Positions 53,801-60,775 of a stretch of DNA of 64,000 bases are shown in pieces. Made by a program: the position numbers and the translations under genes. Within the stretch, counting starts at the first letter, position 1; each line of letters starts with the position of its first letter. The stretch comes from Parashewanella sp965200795 (lineage in GTDB: Bacteria > Pseudomonadota > Gammaproteobacteria > Enterobacterales > Shewanellaceae), in the NCBI GenBank assembly GCA_965200795.1, contig CBDAVB010000001.1, forward strand, positions 124,001 through 188,000, given 5' to 3'. The notes beneath the pieces are model-generated. The model ran no database searches and had not been told where the DNA came from. It saw only the letters and a program-made list of their open reading frames with translations.

Positions 53801-54393
53801 CTCAGGTGAAGAAATGGCAGAAAATTGAAAATGGTCCTGAATATGTCTCGGTCAACGTCTCAAGTCGCCAGCTTCGTAATGATGTCATTATCGAAGATGT
53901 AAAACTGGCTTTAACTCTGCACCAGTTACCCGCTTCAGTGCTTGAGCTGGAGCTTACGGAATCCGCTCTGATTGAGCACACGGAAGAAAATGAGCGTATT
54001 TTTGATACGCTGCATAAGATGGGCGTTCGTCTGGCTGTTGATGATTTCGGAACGGGCTATTCGTCATTAAATTACCTGAGACGCTTTTCATTTGATACTT
54101 TAAAAGTCGATCGCTCGTTTATCAGCGATACGCCCGGTAAAAAAGATGCCATCGAATTAGTGCAGGCGATACATTCAATGGCGAAAAGTATGAATATGAA
54201 AATTATCGCCGAAGGTGTAGAGAGCCGGGAGCAATTAAGCTTCTTACAGGAGTTAGGCTGCGACGCTATTCAGGGCTATTACATATCTGAACCGTTGTCA
54301 GACACGCAGCTCATTGATTTTTGTATTGAGAAACAGCAGGAAATCGTTAAGGTATTCGAAGATGTAAAAGATAAACTGGAATTTCAGATTTGA
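50896..54393 (+). CDS. Membrane sensor with PAS, GGDEF and EAL domains (cyclic di-GMP turnover)
   Basis: 1165 residues from GTG 50896 (ATG 50914 is an alternative). Helices at ~8-30, ~262-285, ~328-346 and ~556-577 frame two periplasmic sensor domains. Each carries a paired CHASE/Cache-like sequence (VVDQVFPYEDNKSAIGHNLK; IIRNTAPYEQNKQVIGLTLS). Next a PAS domain (~598-710), GGDEF (~720-880, active GRLGGDEFVIIL) and EAL (~895-1150, with AAEALMRWR, NVSSRQL, ELTESALIE, DDFGTGYSSL, AEGVESREQ). The catalytic sets of both enzyme domains look complete. The residues before GGDEF (SEFD) do not form an RxxD inhibitory site. It may signal to the PilZ protein at 33521. Confidence 0.9.
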   Translation: MSKSTFMFSLKRLAIFFILFVFGLVWYFANQWYRDYLFERHYNAAEYSINAYQAKLSAVINQRLQLVASLAHYVENELEVDPDYGEAGRHHVDGFMSALFHANDGLRAFTIAPDFVVDQVFPYEDNKSAIGHNLKDPGMPFVYDAVNLAISQNQITHSRPYELKQGGLGLVARLPVYNHDAPWGMVAVIIDIVTVLEKSGLIGPSSEFDFAFRSDDGSVFFGDTGIFKDSILTRKIKLPSGYWEIAAKPRNSEDSIEWQSYLFGIFLAALIFLIMGAVYSFYQQIYLAGRSYREQEHELANSASLLSGVISSKLKQTKPTFITPVITTVAILLACLAFFYFIQTQNKKQDSQELTKNLEIITHEIGSQIKANKSYLEILAAEIAEGNLSVKGFEDKAARYVDDHPGLINITFADDDFIIRNTAPYEQNKQVIGLTLSLPEPERASRLAYELKTTVFTKPFVVIQGKPAFEFYVPIFRGEKFVGTLGAVYSIPKLADEMISSSLTSRYYVSFLDEGRKAIFAFEDTDHSMRLSHSVPLPELNQSLWVRFAVKQSHFSTGIQLILIIILLFVSGVVFSFWLQFKESARVWQTGKSLLESQQHFHSIAHSAPIAVVITQPESGNVLYANLRAVELLSSSGRPVVGRNIIDFYADPSDRELFLELMSHKERVDGFELKIKVDNNRRLWGSLSSKMVDYAEGKALITSITDLTQQRNYQDQLYKKANFDELTGLPNRGMAFERLTSAINIAKQNQSAIVLMLLDLDDFKKVNDSFGHNAGDKLLKQIARRIRGVISEFDTIGRLGGDEFVIILTDPQSIQNAENIANEVIDLCSRPVLIQHYEVVVGCSIGLACFPRDGNDYETLTKNADAAMYESKQNGRNTLRFYSNKMSQNIQQRLIMENELRQALKRDELYLVYQPIIDGDTGRVIAAEALMRWRNERLGNVPPEQFIPLAESLGLISTFGEWLLDQACSQVKKWQKIENGPEYVSVNVSSRQLRNDVIIEDVKLALTLHQLPASVLELELTESALIEHTEENERIFDTLHKMGVRLAVDDFGTGYSSLNYLRRFSFDTLKVDRSFISDTPGKKDAIELVQAIHSMAKSMNMKIIAEGVESREQLSFLQELGCDAIQGYYISEPLSDTQLIDFCIEKQQEIVKVFEDVKDKLEFQI

Positions 54394-54883
54394 ATGAGCG
54401 GGCGCGGAGTAAAATCCTGACACGGTTACCGCAAGGCTCCGTCAGAGTCAGCGCGTTACAAACACCTGAGTGTTGCCGTAGACTTTGATTCACGGGATTA
54501 CCGGATTACCGCCGGCCTCATCAGAAACCCGGTTCAACCAAACCCGGAGCATCGGCGTGTAAACGCCGTCTGAGGCGGAAATACCCGTGCGTTTACTGAA
54601 ACCAGATACCAGACAGAAGCAAAACCAGGCCGCTTGCGTCAAGCGCTGAATGAGTTATCAATTTGAAGACCGATCCGCCGAAAAATTCACAGGTCAGGGA
54701 CACAAGCTGAAGCGATCTCATGTCAGTATTTATCTGAGAGTCAGTGTGTTTTGGTTGTTGTCGGGACAATAAAAATAACACACCGGCACCCGTCTTTTGT
54801 ATATCAATGTGATAACAGCTTAGCTTCGGCGATGTTGAACTCCGGGATTTGAGTCAGCATCTGTCTCTGTCTGAGGTTTAAAT
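54394..54883. other. Non-coding gap, ~490 bp
   Basis: A 62-codon minus-strand frame (54593-54781) has a hydrophobic C-terminus but no homology I recognise and no good start site, so I do not call it. GC-rich inverted pieces (ACCGGATTACCGCCGG) occur near 54500. Otherwise nothing. Confidence 0.35.
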
Positions 54884-55756
54884 TCACACAAGCTTTCTGA
54901 ATAATTGAGGATTGTTTCCCTCCGGGAGTTCAGCGATACACCGGTCATCATCTTGTTCAGCTGAAGAAACGCACTCTCTGACCGGCAACGGTTCATAAAC
55001 ATAATCTTGCGGAGGTTTAAATTTACAAATATCAACTGCATAGTGTTCAAAATGACTAGACGGCAACAGCCTGAGAAAAACATGATTGAGCTCTGATGCA
55101 GTCGCGTCACTTCCTTTTTCCTCTATCCATGCGCTTACCGCTCTGGCGCATTTTTCCGCGCAGCTTTTATCCTTAAACACGTCGTCAATTGCATCCAGTA
55201 TATCTTGATTAACATTCAGGGCGACTCCGAAACAATACCATACGGTATTTATTTTCCGGAATGTCGATACCTTAAGGGCATGCCTTAAATATTCTTTTTC
55301 ACAAATTCGAACTAAAGTTTTATTCTCACAACCAATACTGCGAGGAAAATGATTATGAGAATAAAAAGTCATATTTTTCAAAAAGTTCTCGGCGTTTTTT
55401 CTGAATCCTGTTTTGGTCATAGCTTGAGATAAATCATGCTTATTTTTCAATTTGCCCCGCTCAATAGCCAGTTTAAGCAGCTTAGCGTACAATCTGCCAT
55501 CGCCCGAATTGTTATTACTCTCCTTTATAATACACATATCAGCGTCACTTACGCCTAATTGTGTTCCCAGCTGAAACCATAAACTCTTTGATTCTTTTGA
55601 TGCGATAAATATCTCATTTAAGTTATCCGAAGACACTCTGTCCGGCATTTGTTGTTGAGCTGACAATGTCTGAGAAGCGGCTTGAGCTTGAGCTGAACTA
55701 TCACAGCTGTAACTTGCCGGTATTTGAGCGGTGTTAGAAACATTCGTTCTTTCCAT
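54884..55756 (-). CDS. Protein with two death-domain-like repeats, candidate effector
   Basis: Start ATG 55756 with AAGGGGG six nt upstream, the same site type as the 797-residue gene; 290 residues, no signal peptide. The first ~40 residues are Ser/Ala/Gln-rich. Domain 1 (~45-127): SLWFQLGTQLGVSDADMCII, RLYAKLLKLAIERGKLKNKH, DLSQAMTKTGFRKNAENF. Domain 2 (~164-241): VWYCFGVALNVNQDILDAID, then AVSAWIEEKGSDATASEL and FLRLLPSSHF. Both follow the death-domain pattern: W-x-x-L/F-G-x-x-L, then D-I/M-x-x-I, a W/L helix, then a short helix with x-x-L-x-x-A/F-L. Death domains mediate apoptosis and innate-immune assembly in animals; two in one bacterial protein suggests interference with host signalling. 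By-eye call. Confidence 0.55.
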   Translation of the reverse strand: MERTNVSNTAQIPASYSCDSSAQAQAASQTLSAQQQMPDRVSSDNLNEIFIASKESKSLWFQLGTQLGVSDADMCIIKESNNNSGDGRLYAKLLKLAIERGKLKNKHDLSQAMTKTGFRKNAENFLKNMTFYSHNHFPRSIGCENKTLVRICEKEYLRHALKVSTFRKINTVWYCFGVALNVNQDILDAIDDVFKDKSCAEKCARAVSAWIEEKGSDATASELNHVFLRLLPSSHFEHYAVDICKFKPPQDYVYEPLPVRECVSSAEQDDDRCIAELPEGNNPQLFRKLV

Positions 55757-56408
55757 TTCGTTCCCCCTTATAAATATTGACACGGTGAAGAAAGATTAAG
55801 TGAATAGCTGATCACTCAGGCATTCATTCTCTTAAGAATTAAGAATCCGAGATAAGCTAAGACAGTTTACCGCAGGGTGTTCTTTGTATAAAAAGTCACG
55901 TCGTTGCCGAAAGCTTATGTAGAAATGTAATAACGACAGTTGTCTGTGCCGGTAATGACTACAGCTCGCTTTCTACGCCTTGTATTAAGCCGAAAATAAA
56001 CGACAGCAAAACAGATGAGTTATTTTGGGACAGTTCCTTAATTTTGTGAAAGAAACTCTTGATATATGAAATAACGGTTGCCTGCCTTAAGAATGTTGGT
56101 ATGTTCAACGGGCGTCCGGGAAACGTTTCGAAAAAGTAATTACGGGTTTCCGCTTAAGCTCAATATTTAATTTTTTTGTCATTAAGCTTTATGAAACCGG
56201 TCATTATGTTATTTAGCCTGAACACCCTGTTACCGCTTTGTTCAGACAATAAAATCACAACGCATTAACGCATATTTATTATTAACATAAAAAGGTTCAG
56301 ACTTAGTCCTGCCGGTTTTGAACCCCGAAACCTGAGTTATAAAATAGTCTTTTTTATTCTAAGTTAGTGTCATCTCCGGTTTGTTTTAGTCTTTTTGACG
56401 CTAAAAGT
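55757..56408. other. Intergenic region upstream of ompW
   Basis: Holds a degenerate piece of the second dispersed repeat family (AACGACAGTTGTCTGTGCCG, ~55927). The rest is AT-rich without recognisable genes. The promoter of the death-domain-like gene should lie within the first ~100 bp on the minus strand. Confidence 0.4.
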
Positions 56409-56422
56409 ATGATCTAAATCAT
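56409..56422. promoter_or_regulatory. FNR/CRP-like site 1 upstream of ompW
   Basis: ATGATCTAAATCAT, a perfect inverted repeat with the FNR spacing (TTGAT-N4-ATCAA consensus, 8 of 10 conserved positions). It lies 138 bp before ompW. ompW is oxygen-regulated through FNR in E. coli. Confidence 0.45.
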
Positions 56423-56458
56423 GTAAAAGTCTGATCTTCACTGTGCCGAATCACTCAT

Positions 56459-56472
56459 TTGACCTGGATCAA
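56459..56472. promoter_or_regulatory. FNR-like site 2 upstream of ompW
   Basis: TTGACCTGGATCAA matches the FNR consensus TTGAT-N4-ATCAA at nine of ten positions. It lies 88 bp before the ompW start, a plausible activator position. Confidence 0.5.
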
Positions 56473-56559
56473 AATACGGCGCTGATCCGTCTGGCAAATT
56501 AGCGCGTAAATGTGATGGAACTTACAAATGCTAATTCATTTTAATGAATATGGAGTTTA

Positions 56560-57210
56560 ATGATGAACAAACGTTTCGCTAAAAGTCTGGTGGCCGCGGC
56601 GCTGCTTTCCGCTGGTTTCGCGGCTCAGGCACATCAGGCCGGTGATGTTATCGTACGTGCCGGCGCGGTAATCGTCGCGCCGAACGAGTCCAGCCAGGAT
56701 GTCGCGGGTTTCGGTGAGTTTGGTATCAATAACAACACTCAGCTAGGTCTTAATTTCGGATACATGCTGACGGATAATGTCGCTATTGAGCTTTTAGCCG
56801 CTACACCATTTACGCATGACGTTTCTCTTAAAGACGTCGGTAAAATCGCTGAAACCAAGCATCTGCCGCCGACCTTAGTCGCGCAATACTACTTCGGTAA
56901 CGCTCAGTCGAAAGTTCGCCCGTATGCTGGTGCCGGTGTTAACTTCACTAATTTTTTTGATAATGAATTTACCCGCAATGAAGCGGCGGCGCCACTTGAT
57001 CTTAATAGTTTAAGCGTCGAAAACTCCTGGGGTTTAGCCGCTCAGGTCGGTATTGACTATCAGGTTGACAAAAACTGGTTAGTGAATGCTTCTGTTTGGT
57101 ATGCTGATATCGGCACTGATGTAAAATTCAAGGCTGGTGAGATACCGTTCAAGATCAAAACTGATGTAGATCCTTGGGTATACATGATTTCAGTGGGTTA
57201 CACCTTTTAA
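56560..57210 (+). CDS. ompW: OmpW-family outer-membrane beta-barrel
   Basis: 216 residues from ATG 56560; ATG 56563 is equally possible after GGAG. Signal peptide MNKRFAKSLVAAALLSAGFA ending at AQA, then HQAGDVIVRAGAVIVAPNES. Eight-strand barrel motifs: NNNTQLGLNFGYMLTDNVAI, LLAATPFTHDV, LPPTLVAQYYFG, VRPYAGAGVNFTNFFD, SWGLAAQVGIDYQVDKNWLV and DPWVYMISVGYTF with the terminal Phe required for barrel assembly. Likely FNR-regulated. Faces pyrC with a shared terminator between them. Confidence 0.92.
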   Translation: MMNKRFAKSLVAAALLSAGFAAQAHQAGDVIVRAGAVIVAPNESSQDVAGFGEFGINNNTQLGLNFGYMLTDNVAIELLAATPFTHDVSLKDVGKIAETKHLPPTLVAQYYFGNAQSKVRPYAGAGVNFTNFFDNEFTRNEAAAPLDLNSLSVENSWGLAAQVGIDYQVDKNWLVNASVWYADIGTDVKFKAGEIPFKIKTDVDPWVYMISVGYTF

Positions 57211-57230
57211 GATAAAATCAGAACTGATGA

Positions 57231-57259
57231 AAAAGCGTTAAATTGTTAACGCTTTTTTT
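57231..57259. terminator. Bidirectional Rho-independent terminator between ompW and pyrC
   Basis: Stem AGCGTTAA-ATTG-TTAACGCT (57234-57253) with a run of A before and a run of T after, so it can end transcripts from both convergent genes. Confidence 0.85.
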
Positions 57260-57275
57260 GTGCCTTAAAAACGTT

Positions 57276-58622
57276 TTAACGAGTAAATTGAAGGCGCTGA
57301 CCAAACTGCTTACTGATAAAACGCTCACCGTCAAACATGTGATTTCCGCTGACCCAGGTACCGATAACACTTGACCGGAACTGATAGCCGGTAAACGGAG
57401 ACCAGCCGCAGTGATAACGAATATTTTCTTTAGTCACCGCAAACGGCTTGTTTAAATCAATCAGCGTTAAATCGGCATGATAACCCTCACGCAAGTAACC
57501 GCGCTCTTTTACCTGATAGCGTTCAGCCACGGCGTGACTTGTCTTCTGGACAATTTTCTCCAGAGAGAAATTACCATTGTGATAATGCTCTAATACGGAA
57601 ACTAAAGCGTGCTGAACCAGCGGCATACCCGACGGCGTTTTAAAGTAGCTTTCATTGTGTTTTTCATCCCATGTGTGCGGCGCGTGGTCAGTAGCGATGA
57701 TATCGATAACATCATCCCGCACCGCTTTTATAAGTGCCAGCTGATCCGATTCCTTCTTAACCGCGGGGTTACATTTTATCAGGCTGCCGAGCCTGTCGTA
57801 ATCTTTATCATTAAAAAACAGATGATGAACGCAAACCTCAGCGGTAATGCCGGCGCCTTTTAGATCAGCAAGCTGTTTGTTTTTCTCAAATAAATACAGT
57901 TCATCAGCCGTGGTCAGGTGTAATACGTGCAGGCGGGCTCTGTGCTTAACGGCCAGTGAGGTCGCGAGCTCAGATGAAGCTAAACACGCCTCACGAGAAC
58001 GGATTTCACCGTGCAGGTTCATCGGAATATTATCACCGTACTCAGCTCGATACTCTTCTTCTTTCGCTGAAATCATCGGTGAGTTTTCACAGTGAGTAGC
58101 GATAAGCGTCGGCGCGTTCGCGAAAATAGCGTTCAGGGCGTCTTCGTTATCAACCAGCATGTTACCCGTTGAAGCACCCATAAAGATTTTGATACCGCAG
58201 GCCTGGTTCGGATTCAGACGTTTAATCTCTTCAAGATTATCGTTGGTCGCGCCTAAATAGAAGCTGTAATTAGCTAATGAACCTTGTGAGGCCCGGCGGT
58301 ACTTACCTTCTAACGCGTCAAGATTCGTGGTTTGCGGGTTTACGTTCGGCATTTCCATAAAACTGGTAATACCGCCCGCGACCGCCGCTCTTGATTCACT
58401 GGCGATTGTCCCTTTATCGGGGAACCCCGGCTCTCTGAAATGTACCTGATCGTCAATCATTCCGGGAATTAAGTGATTACCCTGAGCGTCGATGACCTTA
58501 GCATTCGCGGGCGCTGTGATCCGGCGGGCGATTTTACTGATACGGCCGTTTTCGATCAGTAAGTCTTGAGTCGAAATACGTCCTTCATTGACCAGTTGGG
58601 CATTGCATATCAAAGTCTTCAT
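57276..58622 (-). CDS. pyrC: Dihydroorotase (class I-type, amidohydrolase superfamily)
   Basis: 448 residues, longer than E. coli PyrC (~348) and similar to class I dihydroorotases. GMIDDQVHFREPGFPDKGTI is the metal-binding start; the first His of the usual HxH is Gln here, which I believe is normal for this DDQVHFREPG subgroup. Then GGITSFMEMPNVNPQTTN, CGIKIFMGASTGNMLVD with the likely bridging Lys, ATHCENSPM, RLHVLHLTTADEL, and DIIATDHAPHTWDEKH with the catalytic Asp. Forms or opens dihydroorotate in pyrimidine synthesis. Single gene, divergent from queD. Confidence 0.88.
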   Translation of the reverse strand: MKTLICNAQLVNEGRISTQDLLIENGRISKIARRITAPANAKVIDAQGNHLIPGMIDDQVHFREPGFPDKGTIASESRAAVAGGITSFMEMPNVNPQTTNLDALEGKYRRASQGSLANYSFYLGATNDNLEEIKRLNPNQACGIKIFMGASTGNMLVDNEDALNAIFANAPTLIATHCENSPMISAKEEEYRAEYGDNIPMNLHGEIRSREACLASSELATSLAVKHRARLHVLHLTTADELYLFEKNKQLADLKGAGITAEVCVHHLFFNDKDYDRLGSLIKCNPAVKKESDQLALIKAVRDDVIDIIATDHAPHTWDEKHNESYFKTPSGMPLVQHALVSVLEHYHNGNFSLEKIVQKTSHAVAERYQVKERGYLREGYHADLTLIDLNKPFAVTKENIRYHCGWSPFTGYQFRSSVIGTWVSGNHMFDGERFISKQFGQRLQFTR

Positions 58623-58855
58623 AGGGTACCTAATTATTTTTGACGTTTTTCCTATATATCATACTCCAAAAAGCGTTATTAATGTGCGCTTTGTCACGTT
58701 TTTGCCCTGAATAAATCATTTTGTTGTATCGCGGCCGGCGAATCTCGCCAGCCTGATAAAAATTGAGTACAATGGTCGGCTATTTGTTGTCAGGCTCGTC
58801 GGCCATTGCCGGCGGAGTTTTTAAGGCGGACTGTTTTTCTGCCTGGGGAGATTTA
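58623..58855. other. Divergent promoter region of pyrC and the QueD-like gene
   Basis: 232 bp. Contains AT-rich sequence near 58640-58690 suited to the pyrC promoter. A strong ribosome-binding site, GGGGAG at 58844-58849, fixes the start of the next gene at 58856. No operator identified. Confidence 0.4.
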
Positions 58856-59734
58856 ATGGTGCTTTTTGTTAAAGATCTAACCGTGATCGATTTTTCTTAT
58901 TTGTGTGAAAAACGAGGAATGGTCGGTGAGAGCTGGATTGTGGATGTTGAGCTTGACGGCAGGCTCGATGACCAGAACATGGTGTTAGACTTTGCCAAAG
59001 TAAAAAAAGCGATTAAACATACGATTGATGAGATTGTTGATCATCGTCTTTTGGTTCCGGGTTTATCCGCCGCCAGCCGGTTTAAATTTAACGACGACAA
59101 TACGGTTGTCGATTTCAAAAGCCGGGTCGGCAATATACACCTGATCTGCCCGAAAGAAGCCTTTACCTTTATTGAAGCGGCTGAGATTGCTTACGATAAT
59201 GTTATCGCTTTTCTTAAGCAAAAATTAAGCGCGGTAATGCCTGACAATGTCAACGCGATTGAATTAACCCTGCGAGCGGATAAGTCGGATACGCTTTATT
59301 ATCAATACAGTCACGGCCTTAAAAAGCATGACGGTAATTGTCAGCGAATTGCTCACGGTCACAGAAGTCCCGTTACCGTTTATGAGAATGGTGAGGAATC
59401 ACTTCGCTGTAATCAATATTGGGCTGAGCGCTGGCAGGACATCTACTTAGGCAGTGAAGAAGATCAGGTGCCGGTTGAACAACTTGATATCCCGGCGCCG
59501 AAGGTAAGTGATGAAACGCACTACGGTTTTAAATACATCGCACCGCAGGGTGAGTTTCAGTTAGCGATTCCGAAATCAGTAACCGACATGATCCCGCATG
59601 ATACCACAGTCGAATTGCTGGCTGATTTTATGGCCGGCACTTTATCTGACATGTACCCTGAGAACGATTATAAAGTCGTGGCTTTCGAAGGCGTAGGTAA
59701 AGGCGCAATCGCGTTTCGTAACAAAAAGGCGTGA
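58856..59734 (+). CDS. QueD/PTPS-like 6-carboxytetrahydropterin synthase family protein, tandem-domain
   Basis: Start at ATG 58856 (GGGGAG, 6 nt), not 58763; 292 residues, about twice QueD length. The N-terminal half (MVLFVKDLTVIDFSYLCEKR, ESWIVDVELDGRLDDQNMVL, KHTIDEIVDHRLLVPG) has the T-fold but lacks the zinc-binding Cys and HGH. The C-terminal half has them in order: YQYSHGLKKHDGNCQRIAHG then HR, equivalent to AHRL...C...HGH. So two T-folds are fused, with one apparent active site. The family makes the queuosine/folate-type pterin precursor; the long form is found in marine gammaproteobacteria. Substrate not proven. Confidence 0.75.
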   Translation: MVLFVKDLTVIDFSYLCEKRGMVGESWIVDVELDGRLDDQNMVLDFAKVKKAIKHTIDEIVDHRLLVPGLSAASRFKFNDDNTVVDFKSRVGNIHLICPKEAFTFIEAAEIAYDNVIAFLKQKLSAVMPDNVNAIELTLRADKSDTLYYQYSHGLKKHDGNCQRIAHGHRSPVTVYENGEESLRCNQYWAERWQDIYLGSEEDQVPVEQLDIPAPKVSDETHYGFKYIAPQGEFQLAIPKSVTDMIPHDTTVELLADFMAGTLSDMYPENDYKVVAFEGVGKGAIAFRNKKA

Positions 59735-59789
59735 TTTAAGCAAAAACATTGTTATGATTCGGCTTACTGTATTTTAATTAAGCCAAATC

Positions 59790-60626
59790 ATGACCCGATC
59801 CATATCCGCCTTATTCATTTCGTTTTTTATTTCTTTTACCGCGTTCGCTCATTCAGTTGATCTGCAAGGTAAGTTTGAGCAGGGAAGTTTGATCAGAGGT
59901 AAGGTGCCCGCTAATTCTCAAGTCTTTTTAAACGGTAAAAAGCTATTGATTTCACCCGGAGGCGATGTTGTTTTTGGTTTCGGGCGGCAAGCTGAGGCAC
60001 GGCAAATGCTGAAAGTGATTTACCCTGAAGGACTTACGGAGTTAAAGCCGTTAACCGTTAAGGCAAGAACCTATAAAATTGATCGGGTTAACGGCATCAG
60101 TAAAAATATCATGAAGCCGGAACCGCGAGCCGTCGCCCGGGCAAAAAAAGAGGCAGGACGGGTCAGAGCCTCGCGCGGCACACAATCAACAAAAAATGCC
60201 GTGTTCGGTAACTTTATCTGGCCGGTGACAGGCCGTATTTCAGGCGTGTACGGAAGCCAGCGGGTTTACAACGGTAAACCCGGTCGCCCTCACTATGGCG
60301 TAGATGTGGCGAGAGTAACCGGAACGCCGGTCGTCTCACCCGCCGACGGGGTGATTACGTTAGCTGTCGCGGATATGTTTTATTCAGGCGGAACTGTCAT
60401 TATTGATCACGGTTACGGCGTAAGCTCAAGCATGCTCCACCTGAGTAAGCTTTATGTGAAGGAAGGCCAAAGCGTCAGGCAAGGTGAGAAAATCGCTGAA
60501 ATCGGTGCTACAGGACGAGTAACCGGCCCTCATTTGGATTGGCGTCTGAATTGGTTTCAGATGCGTTTAGATCCGACTTCAATCGTCCCGGACATGAAGT
60601 CGGTGCTCAAAACTAAAAATGAGTAA
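59790..60626 (+). CDS. M23-family metallopeptidase (periplasmic, LytM domain)
   Basis: 278 residues. Signal peptide MTRSISALFISFFISFTAFA, cleaved after AHS or AFA. An N-terminal ~80-residue domain (GSLIRGKVPANSQVFLNGKK) follows, then a basic linker (~105-130) and the peptidase domain: FIWPVTGRISGVYGSQRVYN, RPHYGVDVARVTGTPVVSPA with zinc ligands His and Asp, GTVIIDHGYGVSSSMLHLSK and GRVTGPHLDWRLNWFQMRLD. The canonical HxH reads HLD, which I recall as usual for this subfamily. Cell-wall hydrolase or regulator. Confidence 0.88.
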   Translation: MTRSISALFISFFISFTAFAHSVDLQGKFEQGSLIRGKVPANSQVFLNGKKLLISPGGDVVFGFGRQAEARQMLKVIYPEGLTELKPLTVKARTYKIDRVNGISKNIMKPEPRAVARAKKEAGRVRASRGTQSTKNAVFGNFIWPVTGRISGVYGSQRVYNGKPGRPHYGVDVARVTGTPVVSPADGVITLAVADMFYSGGTVIIDHGYGVSSSMLHLSKLYVKEGQSVRQGEKIAEIGATGRVTGPHLDWRLNWFQMRLDPTSIVPDMKSVLKTKNE

Positions 60627-60635
60627 ATACCGGCA

Positions 60636-60700
60636 AGCGGAGCAACGACAGTTTTTTATGTCGGTAATTTTATCCGCGTTTAAGAGCTCCGCCGACTGCT
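60636..60700 (+). repeat. Dispersed palindromic repeat, second family
   Basis: ACGACAGTTTTTTATGTCGG then TAATTTTATCCGCGTTTAAG, ending AGCTCCGCCGAC. It matches the inverted copy at 42267-42325. Located in the gap between the M23 gene and the ankyrin gene, possibly serving as a transcript end. Confidence 0.6.
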
Positions 60701-60775
60701 TTTTCAGGTTCAATGTGCTGTCCGACGAATTAACGCTGAGCGGCTAAGCCCGGGTATTCTCGAGCGGATACCGGC

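Noticed and set aside
54593..54781. 62-codon minus-strand frame with a hydrophobic end
   Set aside because: No clear start signal and no family match. The hydrophobic stretch alone is not enough to call a gene.
57276..58622. Loss of a metal ligand making the dihydroorotase inactive (DDQVH instead of D-x-H-x-H)
   Set aside because: From memory, the DDQVHFREPG form is the normal signature of a whole dihydroorotase subgroup, and the other catalytic motifs are intact.
60541..60560. Loss of the M23 zinc ligand (HLDW instead of HLHW)
   Set aside because: Related stand-alone M23 proteins of gammaproteobacteria carry the same GPHLDWRLNW sequence as far as I recall, so it is a subfamily feature rather than a mutation.
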